A program made the position numbers and the translations under genes. A stretch of DNA of 64,000 nt from Enterobacteriaceae bacterium RIT691 (GTDB taxonomy: Bacteria; Pseudomonadota; Gammaproteobacteria; Enterobacterales; Enterobacteriaceae): positions 496,001 to 560,000 of the forward strand of contig WJYM01000002.1 in NCBI GenBank assembly GCA_009668205.1, read 5' to 3'. Position 1 is the first letter of the stretch. The number at the start of each line of letters is the position of its first letter. Positions 1-9,674 of the stretch are shown here, piece by piece. The notes beneath the pieces were generated by a model. The model saw only the letters and a list, made by a program, of their open reading frames with translations. It was not told the origin of the DNA and did not search any database.

Positions 1-1
1 C

Positions 2-856
2 ATGACGGGGATTGCCAGCGCAGCCACGTCGGTGCTGATTGGCTATCTGGCGGCGAATACCACCACACTGCACCTTGGTTCTGGCGGTGTGATGCTGCCC
101 AATCACTCGCCGATGGTGATTGCCGAGCAGTTCGGCACGCTTAACACGCTCTATCCGGGCCGCATCGATCTGGGGCTGGGCCGAGCGCCGGGCAGCGATC
201 AGCCCACTATGCGCGCGCTGCGCCGCCATATGGGTGGAGACATTGATAATTTTCCACGCGATGTGGCGGAACTGGTGGACTGGTTCGACGCCCGCGATCC
301 GAATCCACAGGTGCGCCCGGTTCCGGGCTATGGCGAGAAAGTTCCTGTCTGGCTGTTAGGCTCCAGCCTCTACAGCGCGCAGTTGGCGGCACAGCTCGGT
401 CTGCCCTTTGCCTTCGCTTCGCATTTCGCGCCAGACATGCTGTTCCAGGCCCTGCATCTGTACCGCACGAATTTCAAACCGTCTGAACGCCTGGAAAAAC
501 CGTATGCGATGGTGTGCATCAATATCATTGCCGCAGACAGCAACCGCGATGCCGAATTCCTGTTTACCTCCATGCAGCAGGCCTTTGTGCGGCTGCGCCG
601 CGGTGAAACCGGCCAGCTGCCGCCGCCTATCGAGAATATGGCGCACTTCTGGTCGCCGTCAGAGAAGTACGGCGTAGATCAGGCTCTGGGCATGTCCGTT
701 GTGGGGGATAAAGCCAAAGTGCGACACGGGTTGGAATCGGTACTGCGAGAAACGCAGGCGGATGAAATTATGGTAAACGGCCAGATTTTTGATCATCAGG
801 CGCGGCTACATTCGTTTGATTTAGCGATGCAGGTGAAAGAGGAATTGGTGGGATAG
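2..856 (+). CDS. yhbW: YhbW, luciferase-like monooxygenase family protein (5' end cut off by window edge)
   Basis: Member of the bacterial-luciferase-like (LLM) flavin monooxygenase fold, related to the alpha subunit of luciferase; its substrate is not known. The visible 284 residues run from an internal Met to the natural C-terminus. From memory the E. coli protein is about 335 residues, and this Met falls inside its conserved HNMTGIA stretch, so roughly 50 N-terminal residues lie left of position 1. Position 2 is therefore not a real start. The segment [13 protein letters not shown], the [14 protein letters not shown] stretch and the later VWLLGSS are typical of the family. It is convergent with mtr, and a pair of REP palindromes fills the gap. 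Confidence 0.93.
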   Translation: MTGIASAATSVLIGYLAANTTTLHLGSGGVMLPNHSPMVIAEQFGTLNTLYPGRIDLGLGRAPGSDQPTMRALRRHMGGDIDNFPRDVAELVDWFDARDPNPQVRPVPGYGEKVPVWLLGSSLYSAQLAAQLGLPFAFASHFAPDMLFQALHLYRTNFKPSERLEKPYAMVCINIIAADSNRDAEFLFTSMQQAFVRLRRGETGQLPPPIENMAHFWSPSEKYGVDQALGMSVVGDKAKVRHGLESVLRETQADEIMVNGQIFDHQARLHSFDLAMQVKEELVG

Positions 857-860
857 TTTT

Positions 861-932
861 TGCCCGGTAGCGCTGCGCTTACCGGGCCTACGAAAGTGAG
901 TAGGCCGGATAAGGCGCAGCCGCATCCGGCAT
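861..932. repeat. Two REP-type palindromes between yhbW and mtr
   Basis: Two imperfect palindromes: 861-892 (tgcccggta ... taccgggcctacg) and 901-932 (taggccggat ... atccggcat), in the usual head-to-tail arrangement of REP/BIME units. They sit between two convergent 3' ends, where such elements commonly protect mRNA ends or act in termination. The role here is inferred. Confidence 0.8.
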
Positions 933-938
933 AATCTT

Positions 939-2183
939 TTACTGATAAACCGGCAGCAGATTAAAGCTCGACAGGAAATGCACTACCGCGTTGCCCACGC
1001 CAAAGAGCAGGATCAGGGCGATCATGGGTTTACCCCCCCACACGCGGAACTGCGGGCTGCCGAAGCGTTTACGGGATTTACGCGCCAACAGCGCCGGAAC
1101 AATCGCGGCCCAAATAGTTGCCGCTAAGCCTGCATAGCCAATGGCGTACAGGAAACCGTTCGGCCACAGCAACCCACCCACAACCGGCGGAACGAAAGTC
1201 AGCAATGCGGTTTTGAAACGACCGATGCCGGAATCATCAAACTTAAACAGATCCGCCAGGTAATCAAACAGGCCGAGCGTCACGCCGAGGAAAGAGCTCG
1301 CTACGGCAAAGTTAGAAAACACCACCAGCAATAAATCCAGACTGCGACTGTTCAACACACCGCTCAGCGCCTGCACCAGCACATCGATGTTGCCGCCCTT
1401 TTGGGCAATACCAATAAACGCTGGGCGCGGGATATTGCCCATCGTCCCCAGCAGCCAGATAACGTAAAGCCCCAGCGCCAGCAACGTGCCGTAGACAATA
1501 CATTTCACGATGGTCTGCGGATCTTTGCCATAGTACTTCATCAGGCTGGGTACGTTACCGTGGTAGCCAAATGAAGCCAGACAGAACGGCAGCGTCATTA
1601 ACAGGTACGGCAGGTAAGCGGTATTCTCCTGCGCAACGTTAAACAGCGTTGGCGCTTCTACGTGCCCCAGCAGGCTGCCAAACGTCAGGAAGAACGTAAT
1701 CACTTTGGCACCCAAAACAATCGCGGTCATACGGCTCACCGCTTTGGTACTGAGCCAGACAACAAAAGCGACAATCAGCGCAAAACCGAGGCCAGCCAGA
1801 CGCGGCGGCACATTCAGCGACATTTCGCTAAAGGTGTGATGCAGTATCGAACCGCTTGCCGAGATATACGCATACGTCAGGATATAGAGCACGAAGGCAA
1901 TCGACAGGCCGTTAATCAGGTTCCAGCGTTTACCCAGCAGATCTTTGGTGATGGTATCGAAGCTGGAACCAATGCGGTAATTAAGGTTAGCCTCAAGGAT
2001 CATCAGCCCGGAATGCAGCATACAGAACCAGGTGAAGACCAAAGCCGCCAGCGACCAGAAGAACCACGCCCCGGACATCACCATTGGCAGAGAAAACATC
2101 CCTGCACCAATAATTGTTCCGCCGATAATCACCACGCCGCCTAAAAGCGACGGGCGGGTAGCTGTGGTGGTCAATGTCGCCAT
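939..2183 (-). CDS. mtr: Mtr, high-affinity tryptophan permease
   Basis: Inner-membrane tryptophan:proton symporter of the aromatic amino acid permease (HAAAP) family. The 414 residues equal the E. coli length. The N-terminal [19 protein letters not shown] stretch, around residues 15-33, is the glycine-rich first membrane helix typical of the family, and about eleven hydrophobic segments follow. It is monocistronic: deaD lies upstream behind its own terminator, and a TrpR operator lies 50-70 bases before the start. Repression by TrpR plus tryptophan, and activation by TyrR, are known for E. coli; only the TrpR-like palindrome is seen clearly here. Confidence 0.97.
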   Translation of the reverse strand: MATLTTTATRPSLLGGVVIIGGTIIGAGMFSLPMVMSGAWFFWSLAALVFTWFCMLHSGLMILEANLNYRIGSSFDTITKDLLGKRWNLINGLSIAFVLYILTYAYISASGSILHHTFSEMSLNVPPRLAGLGFALIVAFVVWLSTKAVSRMTAIVLGAKVITFFLTFGSLLGHVEAPTLFNVAQENTAYLPYLLMTLPFCLASFGYHGNVPSLMKYYGKDPQTIVKCIVYGTLLALGLYVIWLLGTMGNIPRPAFIGIAQKGGNIDVLVQALSGVLNSRSLDLLLVVFSNFAVASSFLGVTLGLFDYLADLFKFDDSGIGRFKTALLTFVPPVVGGLLWPNGFLYAIGYAGLAATIWAAIVPALLARKSRKRFGSPQFRVWGGKPMIALILLFGVGNAVVHFLSSFNLLPVYQ

Positions 2184-2232
2184 CGCGCCTGCTCTCCAAA
2201 ATAAGGTCTTGTCATTATTCTACGCGGAGCAC

Positions 2233-2252
2233 TGTACCAGTACACGAGTACA
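2233..2252 (-). promoter_or_regulatory. TrpR operator of mtr
   Basis: On the minus strand this reads tgtactcgtgtactggtaca, an imperfect palindrome with the GTAC half-sites of the trp operator class and, as I recall it, nearly the E. coli mtr operator. It lies about 50-70 bases upstream of the mtr ATG, where it would overlap the promoter. Confidence 0.85.
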
Positions 2253-2260
2253 AAAGGAAT

Positions 2261-2291
2261 AAAAAAAGCCCCGATAATGATTACCGGGGCT
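2261..2291 (-). terminator. Rho-independent terminator of deaD
   Basis: Minus-strand hairpin with 7-bp stem arms at 2267-2273 and 2285-2291 (agccccg/cggggct), followed by a run of seven T. It lies about 45 bases after the deaD stop. Confidence 0.9.
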
Positions 2292-2336
2292 GTATCGTTT
2301 ACTTTACGTCAGTAAAGACAGTATTTTCGTCGGCAA

Positions 2337-4268
2337 TTAAGCTTCGGTTGGACGACGACGTACTGGAGCATCTTCGCGACGTGGACCACGACCACCTTCG
2401 CGACGCTCACCGCTGAAACGGCCTGCGCCACCTTCACGACGTTCACCGCTGAAGCGACGACCTTCGCCACGACCGCCTTCACGACGCTCGCCGCCGAAAC
2501 CACGACCACCGCCATTGCCGCCACGACGCTCACCGCCACCGGTGTGCGGCACTGCATCACCGACCAGCTGCATGTTCATCGGCTTGTTCAGGATGCGGGT
2601 ACGAGTGAAGTGCTGCAGGACTTCGCCCGGCATACCTTTTGGCAACTCGATAGTTGAGTGGGTACCGAACAGCTTGATGTTACCGATGTAACGGCTGCTG
2701 ATGTCGCCTTCGTTAGCGATCGCGCCAACGATGTGACGAACTTCAACACCATCATCACGGCCAACTTCAATGCGGTACAGCTGCATATCACCAACGTCAC
2801 GACGCTCGCGACGTGGACGGTCTTCACCACCACGCTCTGGACGATCGCCACGTGGGCCACGGTCATTACGGTCATTGCGGTCACGGCGTTCGAAACGATC
2901 GTCACGATCGCGGAACTCACGCTTAGGACGCATTGGCGCATCTGGTGGAACAATCAGAGTACGTTCACCCTGCGCCATTTTCAGCAGTGCTGCGGCCAGT
3001 GTTTCCATATCCAGTTCTTCTTCAGCAGAAGGCTGGATTTTTGCCAGCAGTGCACGGTACTGATCCAGATCGCTGCTTTCCAGCTGCTGCTGAACTTTAG
3101 CGGCAAATTTCTCCAGACGGCGGGTGCCCAGCAGTTCTGCATTTGGCAACTCAACTTCTGGAATGGTCAGCTTCATCGTACGTTCGATGTTGCGCAGCAG
3201 ACGACGCTCGCGGTTCTCAACGAACAGCAGCGCACGACCCGCACGACCTGCACGGCCGGTACGACCGATACGGTGAACGTAAGATTCTGAATCCATTGGG
3301 ATGTCATAGTTAACAACCAGGCTGATACGCTCAACGTCCAGGCCACGGGCCGCAACGTCGGTTGCAATCAGGATGTCCAGACGACCATCTTTCAGGCGAT
3401 CCAGAGTCTGCTCACGCAGGGACTGGTTCATGTCACCGTTCAGCGCGGCGCTGTTATAACCACTACGCTCCAGTGCTTCAGCCACTTCCAGGGTCGCATT
3501 TTTGGTACGAACGAAGATAATCGCCGCATCAAAATCTTCTGCTTCAAGGAAACGCACCAGCGCTTCATTTTTACGCATGCCCCAGACAGTCCAGTAGCTC
3601 TGGCTGATGTCAGGACGGGTCGTTACGCTGGACTGAATGCGAACTTCCTGCGGCTCTTTCATGAAGCGACGGGTAATACGACGAATCGCTTCTGGCATGG
3701 TTGCAGAGAACAGCGCGGTCTGATGACCTTCTGGGATCTGAGCCATGATAGTTTCTACGTCTTCGATGAAGCCCATGCGCAGCATTTCGTCAGCTTCATC
3801 CAGAACCAGACCGCTCAGTTTAGAGAGATCCAGGGTACCGCGTTTCAGGTGGTCCAGCAGACGGCCCGGCGTACCGACGACGATCTGTGGTCCCTGACGC
3901 AGGGCGCGTAACTGCACGTCATAACGCTGGCCGCCGTACAGGGCAACCACGTTCACGCCGCGCATATGTTTAGAGAATTCCGTCATTGCTTCAGCAACCT
4001 GAACCGCCAGTTCGCGGGTCGGTGCCAGCACCAGAATCTGTGGTGCTTTCAGCTCAGGATCAAGGTTGTTCAGCAGCGGCAGAGAGAAGGCTGCTGTCTT
4101 GCCGCTACCGGTCTGGGCCATACCCAGAACATCGCGACCTTCAAGCAGATGTGGAATACACTCTGCCTGGATTGGAGATGGCTTTTCGTAACCCAGGTCA
4201 TTCAGGGCTGCAAGAATGGAGGCGTTCAGCCCCAGATCAGAAAAAGTGGTTTCGATGATATCAGTCAT
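2337..4268 (-). CDS. deaD: DeaD (CsdA), cold-shock DEAD-box RNA helicase
   Basis: ATP-dependent RNA helicase acting in 50S subunit assembly and mRNA decay at low temperature. The start MTDIIETTF gives 643 residues; the reading frame stays open further upstream, but only this start aligns with the family. Motifs: Q-motif near 34, Walker A AQTGSGKT 51-58, DEAD 157-160, SAT 188-190, HRIGRTGR 332-339. The C-terminus has an RNA-binding domain, then Arg/Gly-rich repeats of the type GERREGG. The start overlaps the end of yrbN by 8 nt, so translational coupling is likely. Last gene of the pnp-nlpI-yrbN-deaD series. Confidence 0.97.
   Translation of the reverse strand: MTDIIETTFSDLGLNASILAALNDLGYEKPSPIQAECIPHLLEGRDVLGMAQTGSGKTAAFSLPLLNNLDPELKAPQILVLAPTRELAVQVAEAMTEFSKHMRGVNVVALYGGQRYDVQLRALRQGPQIVVGTPGRLLDHLKRGTLDLSKLSGLVLDEADEMLRMGFIEDVETIMAQIPEGHQTALFSATMPEAIRRITRRFMKEPQEVRIQSSVTTRPDISQSYWTVWGMRKNEALVRFLEAEDFDAAIIFVRTKNATLEVAEALERSGYNSAALNGDMNQSLREQTLDRLKDGRLDILIATDVAARGLDVERISLVVNYDIPMDSESYVHRIGRTGRAGRAGRALLFVENRERRLLRNIERTMKLTIPEVELPNAELLGTRRLEKFAAKVQQQLESSDLDQYRALLAKIQPSAEEELDMETLAAALLKMAQGERTLIVPPDAPMRPKREFRDRDDRFERRDRNDRNDRGPRGDRPERGGEDRPRRERRDVGDMQLYRIEVGRDDGVEVRHIVGAIANEGDISSRYIGNIKLFGTHSTIELPKGMPGEVLQHFTRTRILNKPMNMQLVGDAVPHTGGGERRGGNGGGRGFGGERREGGRGEGRRFSGERREGGAGRFSGERREGGRGPRREDAPVRRRPTEA
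2385..2535 (-). repeat. Degenerate tandem repeat coding the RGG-like tail of DeaD
   Basis: Repeating units encode variants of (F)SGERREGG and [10 protein letters not shown], three to four copies, at the DeaD C-terminus. Copies differ at wobble positions, so this is old coding repetition. Arg/Gly tails like this bind RNA non-specifically and vary in copy number between species. Confidence 0.75.
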
Positions 4269-4338
4269 GTAGTACATGTGCCTCGTGGATGGCGGCCAGT
4301 CTACGTAACTCATCGTGAAATTGATCTGCAATTTTCAT
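4261..4338 (-). CDS. yrbN: YrbN, 25-residue leader-type protein before deaD
   Basis: Small ORF starting [14 protein letters not shown] and ending EAHVLHD, 25 codons plus TGA. It strongly resembles the E. coli small protein YrbN (26 residues), encoded at the same place. Its last 8 nt overlap the deaD start, with ATG inside catgactga, so ribosomes finishing yrbN can reinitiate on deaD. The molecular function of the peptide is unknown; a role in coupling is inferred from the overlap. It is too short for most gene callers. Confidence 0.85.
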   Translation of the reverse strand: MKIADQFHDELRRLAAIHEAHVLHD

Positions 4339-4374
4339 TGAAAAGTGTGAACCGGCTCAAATTTGGTGAATTAA

Positions 4375-4440
4375 CGAACAATAAAGCCCTCACCCGTGAA
4401 GATGATGGCAATCAAAAAAGATTAAGGGCTGATTTGTTCG
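4375..4440 (-). promoter_or_regulatory. Long stem-loop between nlpI and yrbN-deaD
   Basis: Inverted repeat with outer arms cgaacaa (4375-4381) / ttgttcg (4434-4440) and inner arms agccct (4385-4390) / agggct (4425-4430), separated by a 3-nt internal loop on each side. It starts just after the nlpI stop and lies in the 5' untranslated region of deaD. It has no U-tract, so it is not an ordinary terminator; a leader structure or processing site is more likely. Confidence 0.6.
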
Positions 4441-4444
4441 TCAG

Positions 4445-5329
4445 CTATTGCTGGTCCGATTCTGCCAGGTCGTCTTGCTCCTGGCCCAAGAGCGCTAATT
4501 CCAACAATGCGTATCGGTGCTCAACAAAGTTATGAACGTTGTTAGCAACCGCCAGTTTGAACAGTGCCGTAGCGCTGTCCCTGTCCCCCAGACTTAGGTA
4601 GTACTTACCTAAATAGAAGTTTGTTTCACTGAGATGCTCAGCGAGCGAGGTGTTATCCGTTGCGTCTGCCTTCAGTCTGTCCATCAGCGTTGCTTCGCTA
4701 ATGTCACCGAGGTAGAACTCGACAATGTTCCATCCCCATTGCTCTTTGTCCGATTTTTCATAACGCTGCTTGAGCGCTACGACAGCCTGTTTTTCATCGA
4801 GCTTCCGCTCAACGATGTAAAGCCACAGACTACGGAAAGGATCATTGGGATCGTCTTGATAAAACGCCAGCAGATCATCTTGCGCTAACTTAGCCCGGCC
4901 ACCGTAGTACAACGCGATGCCGCGGTTTAAGTATGCGTAATTGTAAGTTGGATCAAGCTCAAGTACAGAATCAAACGCTTCATAGGCAGCATCAAAATTG
5001 CCTGCCTGCGTTAAATAAATGCCTAAGTAATTGAATACTTCAGGCATATCGGGTCTGATTGCCAGCGCTTGCGAGAAATCGTTACGCGCTAATGCCCTCA
5101 AACCGAGACTATCATACAACACTCCGCGCTCATATAAAAGCTGTGCGCGTTCATCATCGGTTAAAGCCCGACTGGCAAGAATTTGTTCCATGCGTGCCAG
5201 AATCACTTCTTGCTGCAAAGTCGGTTGCAATGGCACCGCCAGGACTTCGCTCTTTCGCCAGGCAGAATTGCTGCATCCTGCCAGCGTGAGTGCTGTCGCA
5301 ACGAAACACCAGCGCAAAAAAGGCTTCAT
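4445..5329 (-). CDS. nlpI: NlpI, TPR-repeat outer-membrane lipoprotein
   Basis: Lipoprotein adaptor that scaffolds peptidoglycan hydrolases and delivers the endopeptidase MepS to the protease Prc. Start MKPFLRW is preceded by gggagtggga and gives 294 residues, the E. coli length; the open frame upstream is discarded. Signal peptide with lipobox LAGC, lipidated Cys19. The body is tetratricopeptide-like: the stretch [23 protein letters not shown] and the following repeat around [20 protein letters not shown] are clear. It lies just downstream of pnp and is likely cotranscribed with it. Confidence 0.97.
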   Translation of the reverse strand: MKPFLRWCFVATALTLAGCSNSAWRKSEVLAVPLQPTLQQEVILARMEQILASRALTDDERAQLLYERGVLYDSLGLRALARNDFSQALAIRPDMPEVFNYLGIYLTQAGNFDAAYEAFDSVLELDPTYNYAYLNRGIALYYGGRAKLAQDDLLAFYQDDPNDPFRSLWLYIVERKLDEKQAVVALKQRYEKSDKEQWGWNIVEFYLGDISEATLMDRLKADATDNTSLAEHLSETNFYLGKYYLSLGDRDSATALFKLAVANNVHNFVEHRYALLELALLGQEQDDLAESDQQ

Positions 5330-5402
5330 TTCCCACTCCCGAAGACAACAATTGGATGAACATCCTGTTCCCCGGCGCAATCAAGCTTCCTGCCCGGAAT
5401 GT

Positions 5403-5424
5403 GCCCTCCGCAACGGCGGAGGGC
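5403..5424 (-). promoter_or_regulatory. GC-rich hairpin between pnp and nlpI
   Basis: Nine-bp perfect stem (gccctccgc/gcggagggc) with a 4-nt loop directly after the pnp stop. There is no following U-run, so transcription probably continues into nlpI. It may stabilise the pnp 3' end or mark a processing site. Confidence 0.55.
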
Positions 5425-5435
5425 TAATGGCAATC

Positions 5436-7571
5436 TTACTCGCCCTGTTCCGCTGCCGGAGCTTCCGCTGCGGCTGCAGGCTGAGACTGCTCGGTCGCTT
5501 CTTTGATGCTCAGACGTACACGGCCCTGGCGATCAACTTCCAGAACTTTCACCGGTACTTCCTGACCCATCTGCAGATAATCAGTCACTTTCTCAACGCG
5601 CTTGTCAGCGATCTGAGAGATGTGAACCAGACCTTCTTTACCGCCACCGATAGCAACGAATGCACCGAAGTCGACGATACGAGTCACTTTACCGTTGTAG
5701 ATACGACCTACTTCGATTTCTGCAGTGATTTCTTCGATACGACGAATAGCGTATGCCGCTTTGTCACCGTCGGTCGCTGCGATCTTCACGGTGCCATCAT
5801 CTTCGATTTCGATGGTGGTGCCGGTCTCTTCGGTCAGCGCACGGATAACAGAACCGCCTTTACCGATCACATCTTTGATCTTGTCTGGGCTGATCTTGAT
5901 GGTGTGAATACGCGGTGCGAATTCAGAGATATCGTTGCGTGGTGCGTTGATTGCCTGTTCCATTACGCCCAGGATGTGCAGACGTGCACCTTTGGCCTGG
6001 TTCAGAGCAACCTGCATGATCTCTTTGGTGATACCTTCAATTTTGATATCCATCTGCAGCGCAGAGATACCGTCGCGGGAACCCGCAACTTTGAAGTCCA
6101 TGTCGCCGAGGTGATCTTCGTCGCCGAGGATGTCAGACAGAACAACAAAGTTGTCGCCTTCTTTCACCAGACCCATCGCGATACCTGCAACAGCAGATTT
6201 CACCGGTACGCCTGCATCCATCAGTGCCAGAGAAGCACCACACACGGAAGCCATGGAAGAAGAACCGTTAGATTCGGTGATTTCAGAAACCACACGAACA
6301 GTGTACGGGAATTCATCAGTGGTCGGCATAACTGCCAGCACGCCACGCTTCGCCAGACGGCCGTGACCAATTTCACGACGCTTCGGTGAGCCAACCATAC
6401 CGGTTTCGCCCACAGAGTACGGAGGGAAGTTGTAGTGGAACAGGAAGCTGTCAGTGCGCTCGCCCATCAGTTCATCGATGTTCTGTGCGTCACGTGCGGT
6501 ACCCAGAGTCGCAGTCACCAGCGCCTGAGTTTCACCACGGGTGAACAGCGCGGAGCCGTGAGTACGTGGCAGTACGCCAGTACGAACGTCCAGACCGCGG
6601 ATCATGTCTTTTTCACGGCCATCGATACGTGGTTCGCCTGCCAGTACGCGGCTACGAACAGCATTTTTCTCGATGTCGTGCAGGATGTCGCCCAGTTCGT
6701 TCGCGTCCAGGGTTTCATCTTCAGCAATCAGCGTCGCGATAACTTCAGATTTGATAGCATCAATCTGAGCGTAACGCTCCTGCTTGTCGGTGATGCGGTA
6801 TGCATCGCTCAGACGAGACTGTGCCAGACCAGCAACGCGCGCATTCAGCGCTTCGTTGACGGCTTCTGGCTGCCAATCCCAACGTGGTTTGCCCGCTTCT
6901 TTCACCAGATCGTTGATGTTCTGGATAACGATCTGCTGTTGCTCGTGGCCGAATACCACGGCGCCCAGCATCTGGTCTTCGCTCAGCAGTTCTGCTTCGG
7001 ATTCAACCATCAGCACGGCAGCTTCGGTACCGGCAACAACCAGATCCAGCTTACTGGTTTTCAGCTCTTCCTGGGTTGGGTTCAGCACGTACTGATCGTT
7101 GATGTAACCCACGCGAGCAGAGCCGATTGGGCCATTGAATGGGATACCGGACAGGGACAGGGCTGCGGAAGCACCAATCATTGCCACGATGTCTGGGTTA
7201 ACCTGTGGGTTTACGGAAACCACGGTTGCAATAACCTGAACTTCGTTAACGAAGCCTTCCGGGAACAGCGGACGAACCGGGCGGTCAATCAGACGCGCGA
7301 TCAGGGTTTCGCCTTCGCTTGGACGGCCTTCACGACGGAAGAAGCCACCCGGGATTTTACCGGCAGCGTAGGTACGCTCCTGGTAGTTAACGGTCAGAGG
7401 GAAGAAGTCCTGGCCTGGTTTCGCTTTTTTCTGACCAACAACGGTCACGAAAACCGCGGTGTCATCCATGCTAACCATAACAGCGGCAGTGGCCTGACGA
7501 GCCATCATGCCGGTTTCCAGCGTCACGGTGTGCTGGCCGTACTGGAATTTACGAACGATCGGATTCAGCAA
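5436..7571 (-). CDS. pnp: Pnp, polynucleotide phosphorylase
   Basis: Phosphorolytic 3'-5' exoribonuclease, a trimer that joins RNase E in the degradosome. The correct start is TTG at 7569-7571 (reads (M)LNPIVRKF), with AAGGA seven bases upstream, giving 711 residues as in E. coli; ATG/GTG codons further upstream have no homology support. Order: two RNase PH domains, a KH domain ([15 protein letters not shown]), and an S1 domain ([14 protein letters not shown]), then an Ala/Glu/Pro tail. It follows rpsO; the leader carries the RNase III stem at 7647-7698 used for autoregulation in E. coli. The rare UUG start fits tight translational control. Confidence 0.97.
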   Translation of the reverse strand: MLNPIVRKFQYGQHTVTLETGMMARQATAAVMVSMDDTAVFVTVVGQKKAKPGQDFFPLTVNYQERTYAAGKIPGGFFRREGRPSEGETLIARLIDRPVRPLFPEGFVNEVQVIATVVSVNPQVNPDIVAMIGASAALSLSGIPFNGPIGSARVGYINDQYVLNPTQEELKTSKLDLVVAGTEAAVLMVESEAELLSEDQMLGAVVFGHEQQQIVIQNINDLVKEAGKPRWDWQPEAVNEALNARVAGLAQSRLSDAYRITDKQERYAQIDAIKSEVIATLIAEDETLDANELGDILHDIEKNAVRSRVLAGEPRIDGREKDMIRGLDVRTGVLPRTHGSALFTRGETQALVTATLGTARDAQNIDELMGERTDSFLFHYNFPPYSVGETGMVGSPKRREIGHGRLAKRGVLAVMPTTDEFPYTVRVVSEITESNGSSSMASVCGASLALMDAGVPVKSAVAGIAMGLVKEGDNFVVLSDILGDEDHLGDMDFKVAGSRDGISALQMDIKIEGITKEIMQVALNQAKGARLHILGVMEQAINAPRNDISEFAPRIHTIKISPDKIKDVIGKGGSVIRALTEETGTTIEIEDDGTVKIAATDGDKAAYAIRRIEEITAEIEVGRIYNGKVTRIVDFGAFVAIGGGKEGLVHISQIADKRVEKVTDYLQMGQEVPVKVLEVDRQGRVRLSIKEATEQSQPAAAAEAPAAEQGE

Positions 7572-7646
7572 AATTATATCCTTTCTTGATAAGTGACGGC
7601 GCCGCCATGCGCTACACCGTCCGGAGAACCGATCTTCTTGCATCCT

Positions 7647-7698
7647 CGCGACTAATGACAATCCTAACCCTCATGGGTTAAGCCTCTCATTAGCCGCG
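7647..7698 (-). promoter_or_regulatory. RNase III stem-loop in the pnp leader
   Basis: Nested inverted repeats: cgcg (7647-7650/7695-7698), ctaatga (7652-7658)/tcattag (7687-7693), taaccc (7665-7670)/gggtta (7675-7680). This long duplex lies 76 nt before the pnp start, where E. coli has the RNase III site through which PNPase represses its own mRNA. The opposite strand of this gap carries sRNA SraG in E. coli; I cannot define its ends here. Confidence 0.8.
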
Positions 7699-7778
7699 CG
7701 AAACTCTGCAGGGAAGATCATTATTTGCAGCAATACAAACAATACATGAGTTTCAGTCGAATTGCTGCCATCTGGTTG

Positions 7779-7802
7779 AAAAAAGGGGCCATAAAGGCCC
7801 CT
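7779..7802 (-). terminator. Terminator/attenuator after rpsO
   Basis: Minus-strand hairpin aggggcc/ggcccct (arms 7784-7790 and 7796-7802) with a 5-nt loop followed by six T. It lies 21 nt after the rpsO stop. In E. coli the equivalent terminator partly ends rpsO transcripts, with readthrough into pnp. Confidence 0.88.
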
Positions 7803-7823
7803 CTTTCTGAAACTCGCCAGAAA

Positions 7824-8138
<315 letters not shown>

Positions 8139-8201
8139 TCAGCAACCCCAGGATTAACGTCTGCCGCCGGGCTAACCTTTGATCAGACGTTAAGCGGCGA
8201 T

Positions 8202-8230
8202 ATTCTACCCGCAGCGCCCTGTTATCGCAA
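8202..8230 (-). promoter_or_regulatory. Sigma-70 promoter of rpsO
   Basis: Minus strand: -35 TTGCGA (8225-8230), 17-bp spacer, -10 TAGAAT (8202-8207). It lies in the truB-rpsO gap, about 110 bases before the rpsO start, matching the separate rpsO-pnp promoter known in E. coli. Confidence 0.75.
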
Positions 8231-8239
8231 GACAGGCGA

Positions 8240-9184
8240 TTATTGCGGATACTCGACGACCAGACGACGAGGCGCCACACGGCCTTCACCATCCATTTCG
8301 CCCATGCCGATGAATTTGCCTTCATCGCCTTCCGTCACGCGCACCAGACCGCTTTCAGGCGCATCTGAGGTACGTACCGGGTTACCATTTTTAAAGTAAA
8401 CGGACGAGGTCAGCGGTAAATTCACCACAGGGAAGTCTGAGGCCGGGCTGTCCATTGGCATCAGCAGCGGATCCAGCAGCTGCGCCGCCGGAATATCCTG
8501 CGCTTCAGCCTGAGCAACCAGCGCCTGCAAGTGCTCCAGCGTGACCATACGCTCAACCGGATAGCGACTCACCGCCAGGCGACGCAGCATAATTACGTGC
8601 GCACCGCAGCCCAGTTTCTCGCCCAGATCGTCAACGATTGTGCGGATATAGGTGCCTTTCGAGCAGTGGATTTCCAGCTCAAGCTCATCGCCTTCATGAC
8701 GAATGAACAGCAGCTCATACACGGTGATGGGGCGCGCTTCACGCGGCACTTCAATACCCTGACGGGCATATTCGTACAGCTTTTTGCCCTGATATTTCAG
8801 CGCCGAGTACATCGATGGCACCTGTTGGGTGTCACCGCGGAAGCTCTCCAGCGCGGCGGCCAGTTCGGTGGCGCTGAACGTCATCGGACGCTCTTCCACG
8901 ACCTGGCCATCGGCATCAGACGTATCGGTACGCTGACCCAGTTTCGCAATAACCCGGTAGCGTTTGTCAGAATCCAGCAGGTACTGAGAGAACTTCGTCG
9001 CTTCGCCAAGGCAAACGGGCAGCATGCCGGTCGCCAGCGGATCCAGCGCGCCAGTGTGACCCGCACGGTTGGCGTTGTAGAGACGCTTTACCTTTTGCAG
9101 CACGTCATTGCTGGAAGCGCCCTGAGGCTTATCCAGCAGCAACACGCCATGAATGTCGCGACCACGACGACGAGGACGACTCAT
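8240..9184 (-). CDS. truB: TruB, tRNA pseudouridine-55 synthase
   Basis: Converts U55 of the T-loop of nearly all tRNAs to pseudouridine and acts as a tRNA chaperone. It has 314 residues, as in E. coli. The catalytic Asp is D48 within [12 protein letters not shown] (43-54); the N-terminal [13 protein letters not shown] (15-27) is the family signature. A C-terminal PUA-like region follows ([19 protein letters not shown]). Its ATG overlaps the rbfA stop by one base (TGATG), so translation is coupled to rbfA. Confidence 0.97.
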   Translation of the reverse strand: MSRPRRRGRDIHGVLLLDKPQGASSNDVLQKVKRLYNANRAGHTGALDPLATGMLPVCLGEATKFSQYLLDSDKRYRVIAKLGQRTDTSDADGQVVEERPMTFSATELAAALESFRGDTQQVPSMYSALKYQGKKLYEYARQGIEVPREARPITVYELLFIRHEGDELELEIHCSKGTYIRTIVDDLGEKLGCGAHVIMLRRLAVSRYPVERMVTLEHLQALVAQAEAQDIPAAQLLDPLLMPMDSPASDFPVVNLPLTSSVYFKNGNPVRTSDAPESGLVRVTEGDEGKFIGMGEMDGEGRVAPRRLVVEYPQ

Positions 9185-9585
9185 CAGTCCTCCTTGCTGT
9201 CGTCCGGGTTCACACGACGCTCTTCGTCATGCTTCACCACGTTGGTGACGAGATTGGACATGCGCATCCCTTCAACCAGTGAGTTATCGTAGAAGAAGGT
9301 CAGTTCCGGCACGATACGCAGGCGCATGGCTTTGCCCAGCAGGGTGCGGATGAAACCAGAAGCATCCTGCAACGCGCGAATACCTGCTTTCACAGCAGCT
9401 TCATCTTTGTCGTTCAGGAAAGTCACGAACACTTTGGCATAAGCCAGGTCACGGGAAACTTCCACACTTGATACGGTGGTCATCAGGCCCAGGCGCGGAT
9501 CTTTAATTTCGCGCTGCAGGATGATAGCAATCTCTTTTTGCATCTCCTGAGCGACGCGCTGTGAGCGACCAAACTCTTTCGCCAT
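9184..9585 (-). CDS. rbfA: RbfA, 30S ribosome-binding factor
   Basis: Single-KH-domain protein needed for maturation of the 16S rRNA 5' end and for growth in the cold. Start [12 protein letters not shown], with ggagaa upstream, gives 133 residues; the open frame continues six codons upstream without homology. The KH region is recognisable around [15 protein letters not shown] and [20 protein letters not shown]. It sits between infB and truB and overlaps truB by one base. A hairpin and a REP-like palindrome separate it from infB. Confidence 0.97.
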   Translation of the reverse strand: MAKEFGRSQRVAQEMQKEIAIILQREIKDPRLGLMTTVSSVEVSRDLAYAKVFVTFLNDKDEAAVKAGIRALQDASGFIRTLLGKAMRLRIVPELTFFYDNSLVEGMRMSNLVTNVVKHDEERRVNPDDSKED

Positions 9586-9603
9586 AATAAATTCTCCAGA
9601 CAA

Positions 9604-9626
9604 AAAAGGGGCCTTCAGCCCCTTTT
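9604..9626. terminator. Symmetric hairpin between infB and rbfA
   Basis: Stem aaaaggggc (9604-9612)/gcccctttt (9618-9626), 5-nt loop. It has A/T tracts on both sides, so it could act on either strand. In a long operon it is probably a partial terminator or RNA end-protecting structure. Confidence 0.6.
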
Positions 9627-9635
9627 GAAATAGTG

Positions 9636-9661
9636 GCCGGGTGGCGCATCGCTGACCCGGC
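9636..9661. repeat. REP-like palindrome between infB and rbfA
   Basis: Palindrome gccgggt ... acccggc with the typical ggcgcatcgctg centre. It resembles the other REP units in this window, and lies inside an operon, not at its end. Confidence 0.7.
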
Positions 9662-9674
9662 TTACCTTCAGCAA

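Noticed and set aside
861-932. REP palindromes considered as CRISPR repeats
   Set aside because: They are palindromic, paired, unevenly spaced over the window and without unique spacers of constant length.
5031-6389. 452-codon open frame antisense to pnp and nlpI
   Set aside because: It runs across two conserved genes on the opposite strand and has Cys/Phe/His-rich shadow composition.
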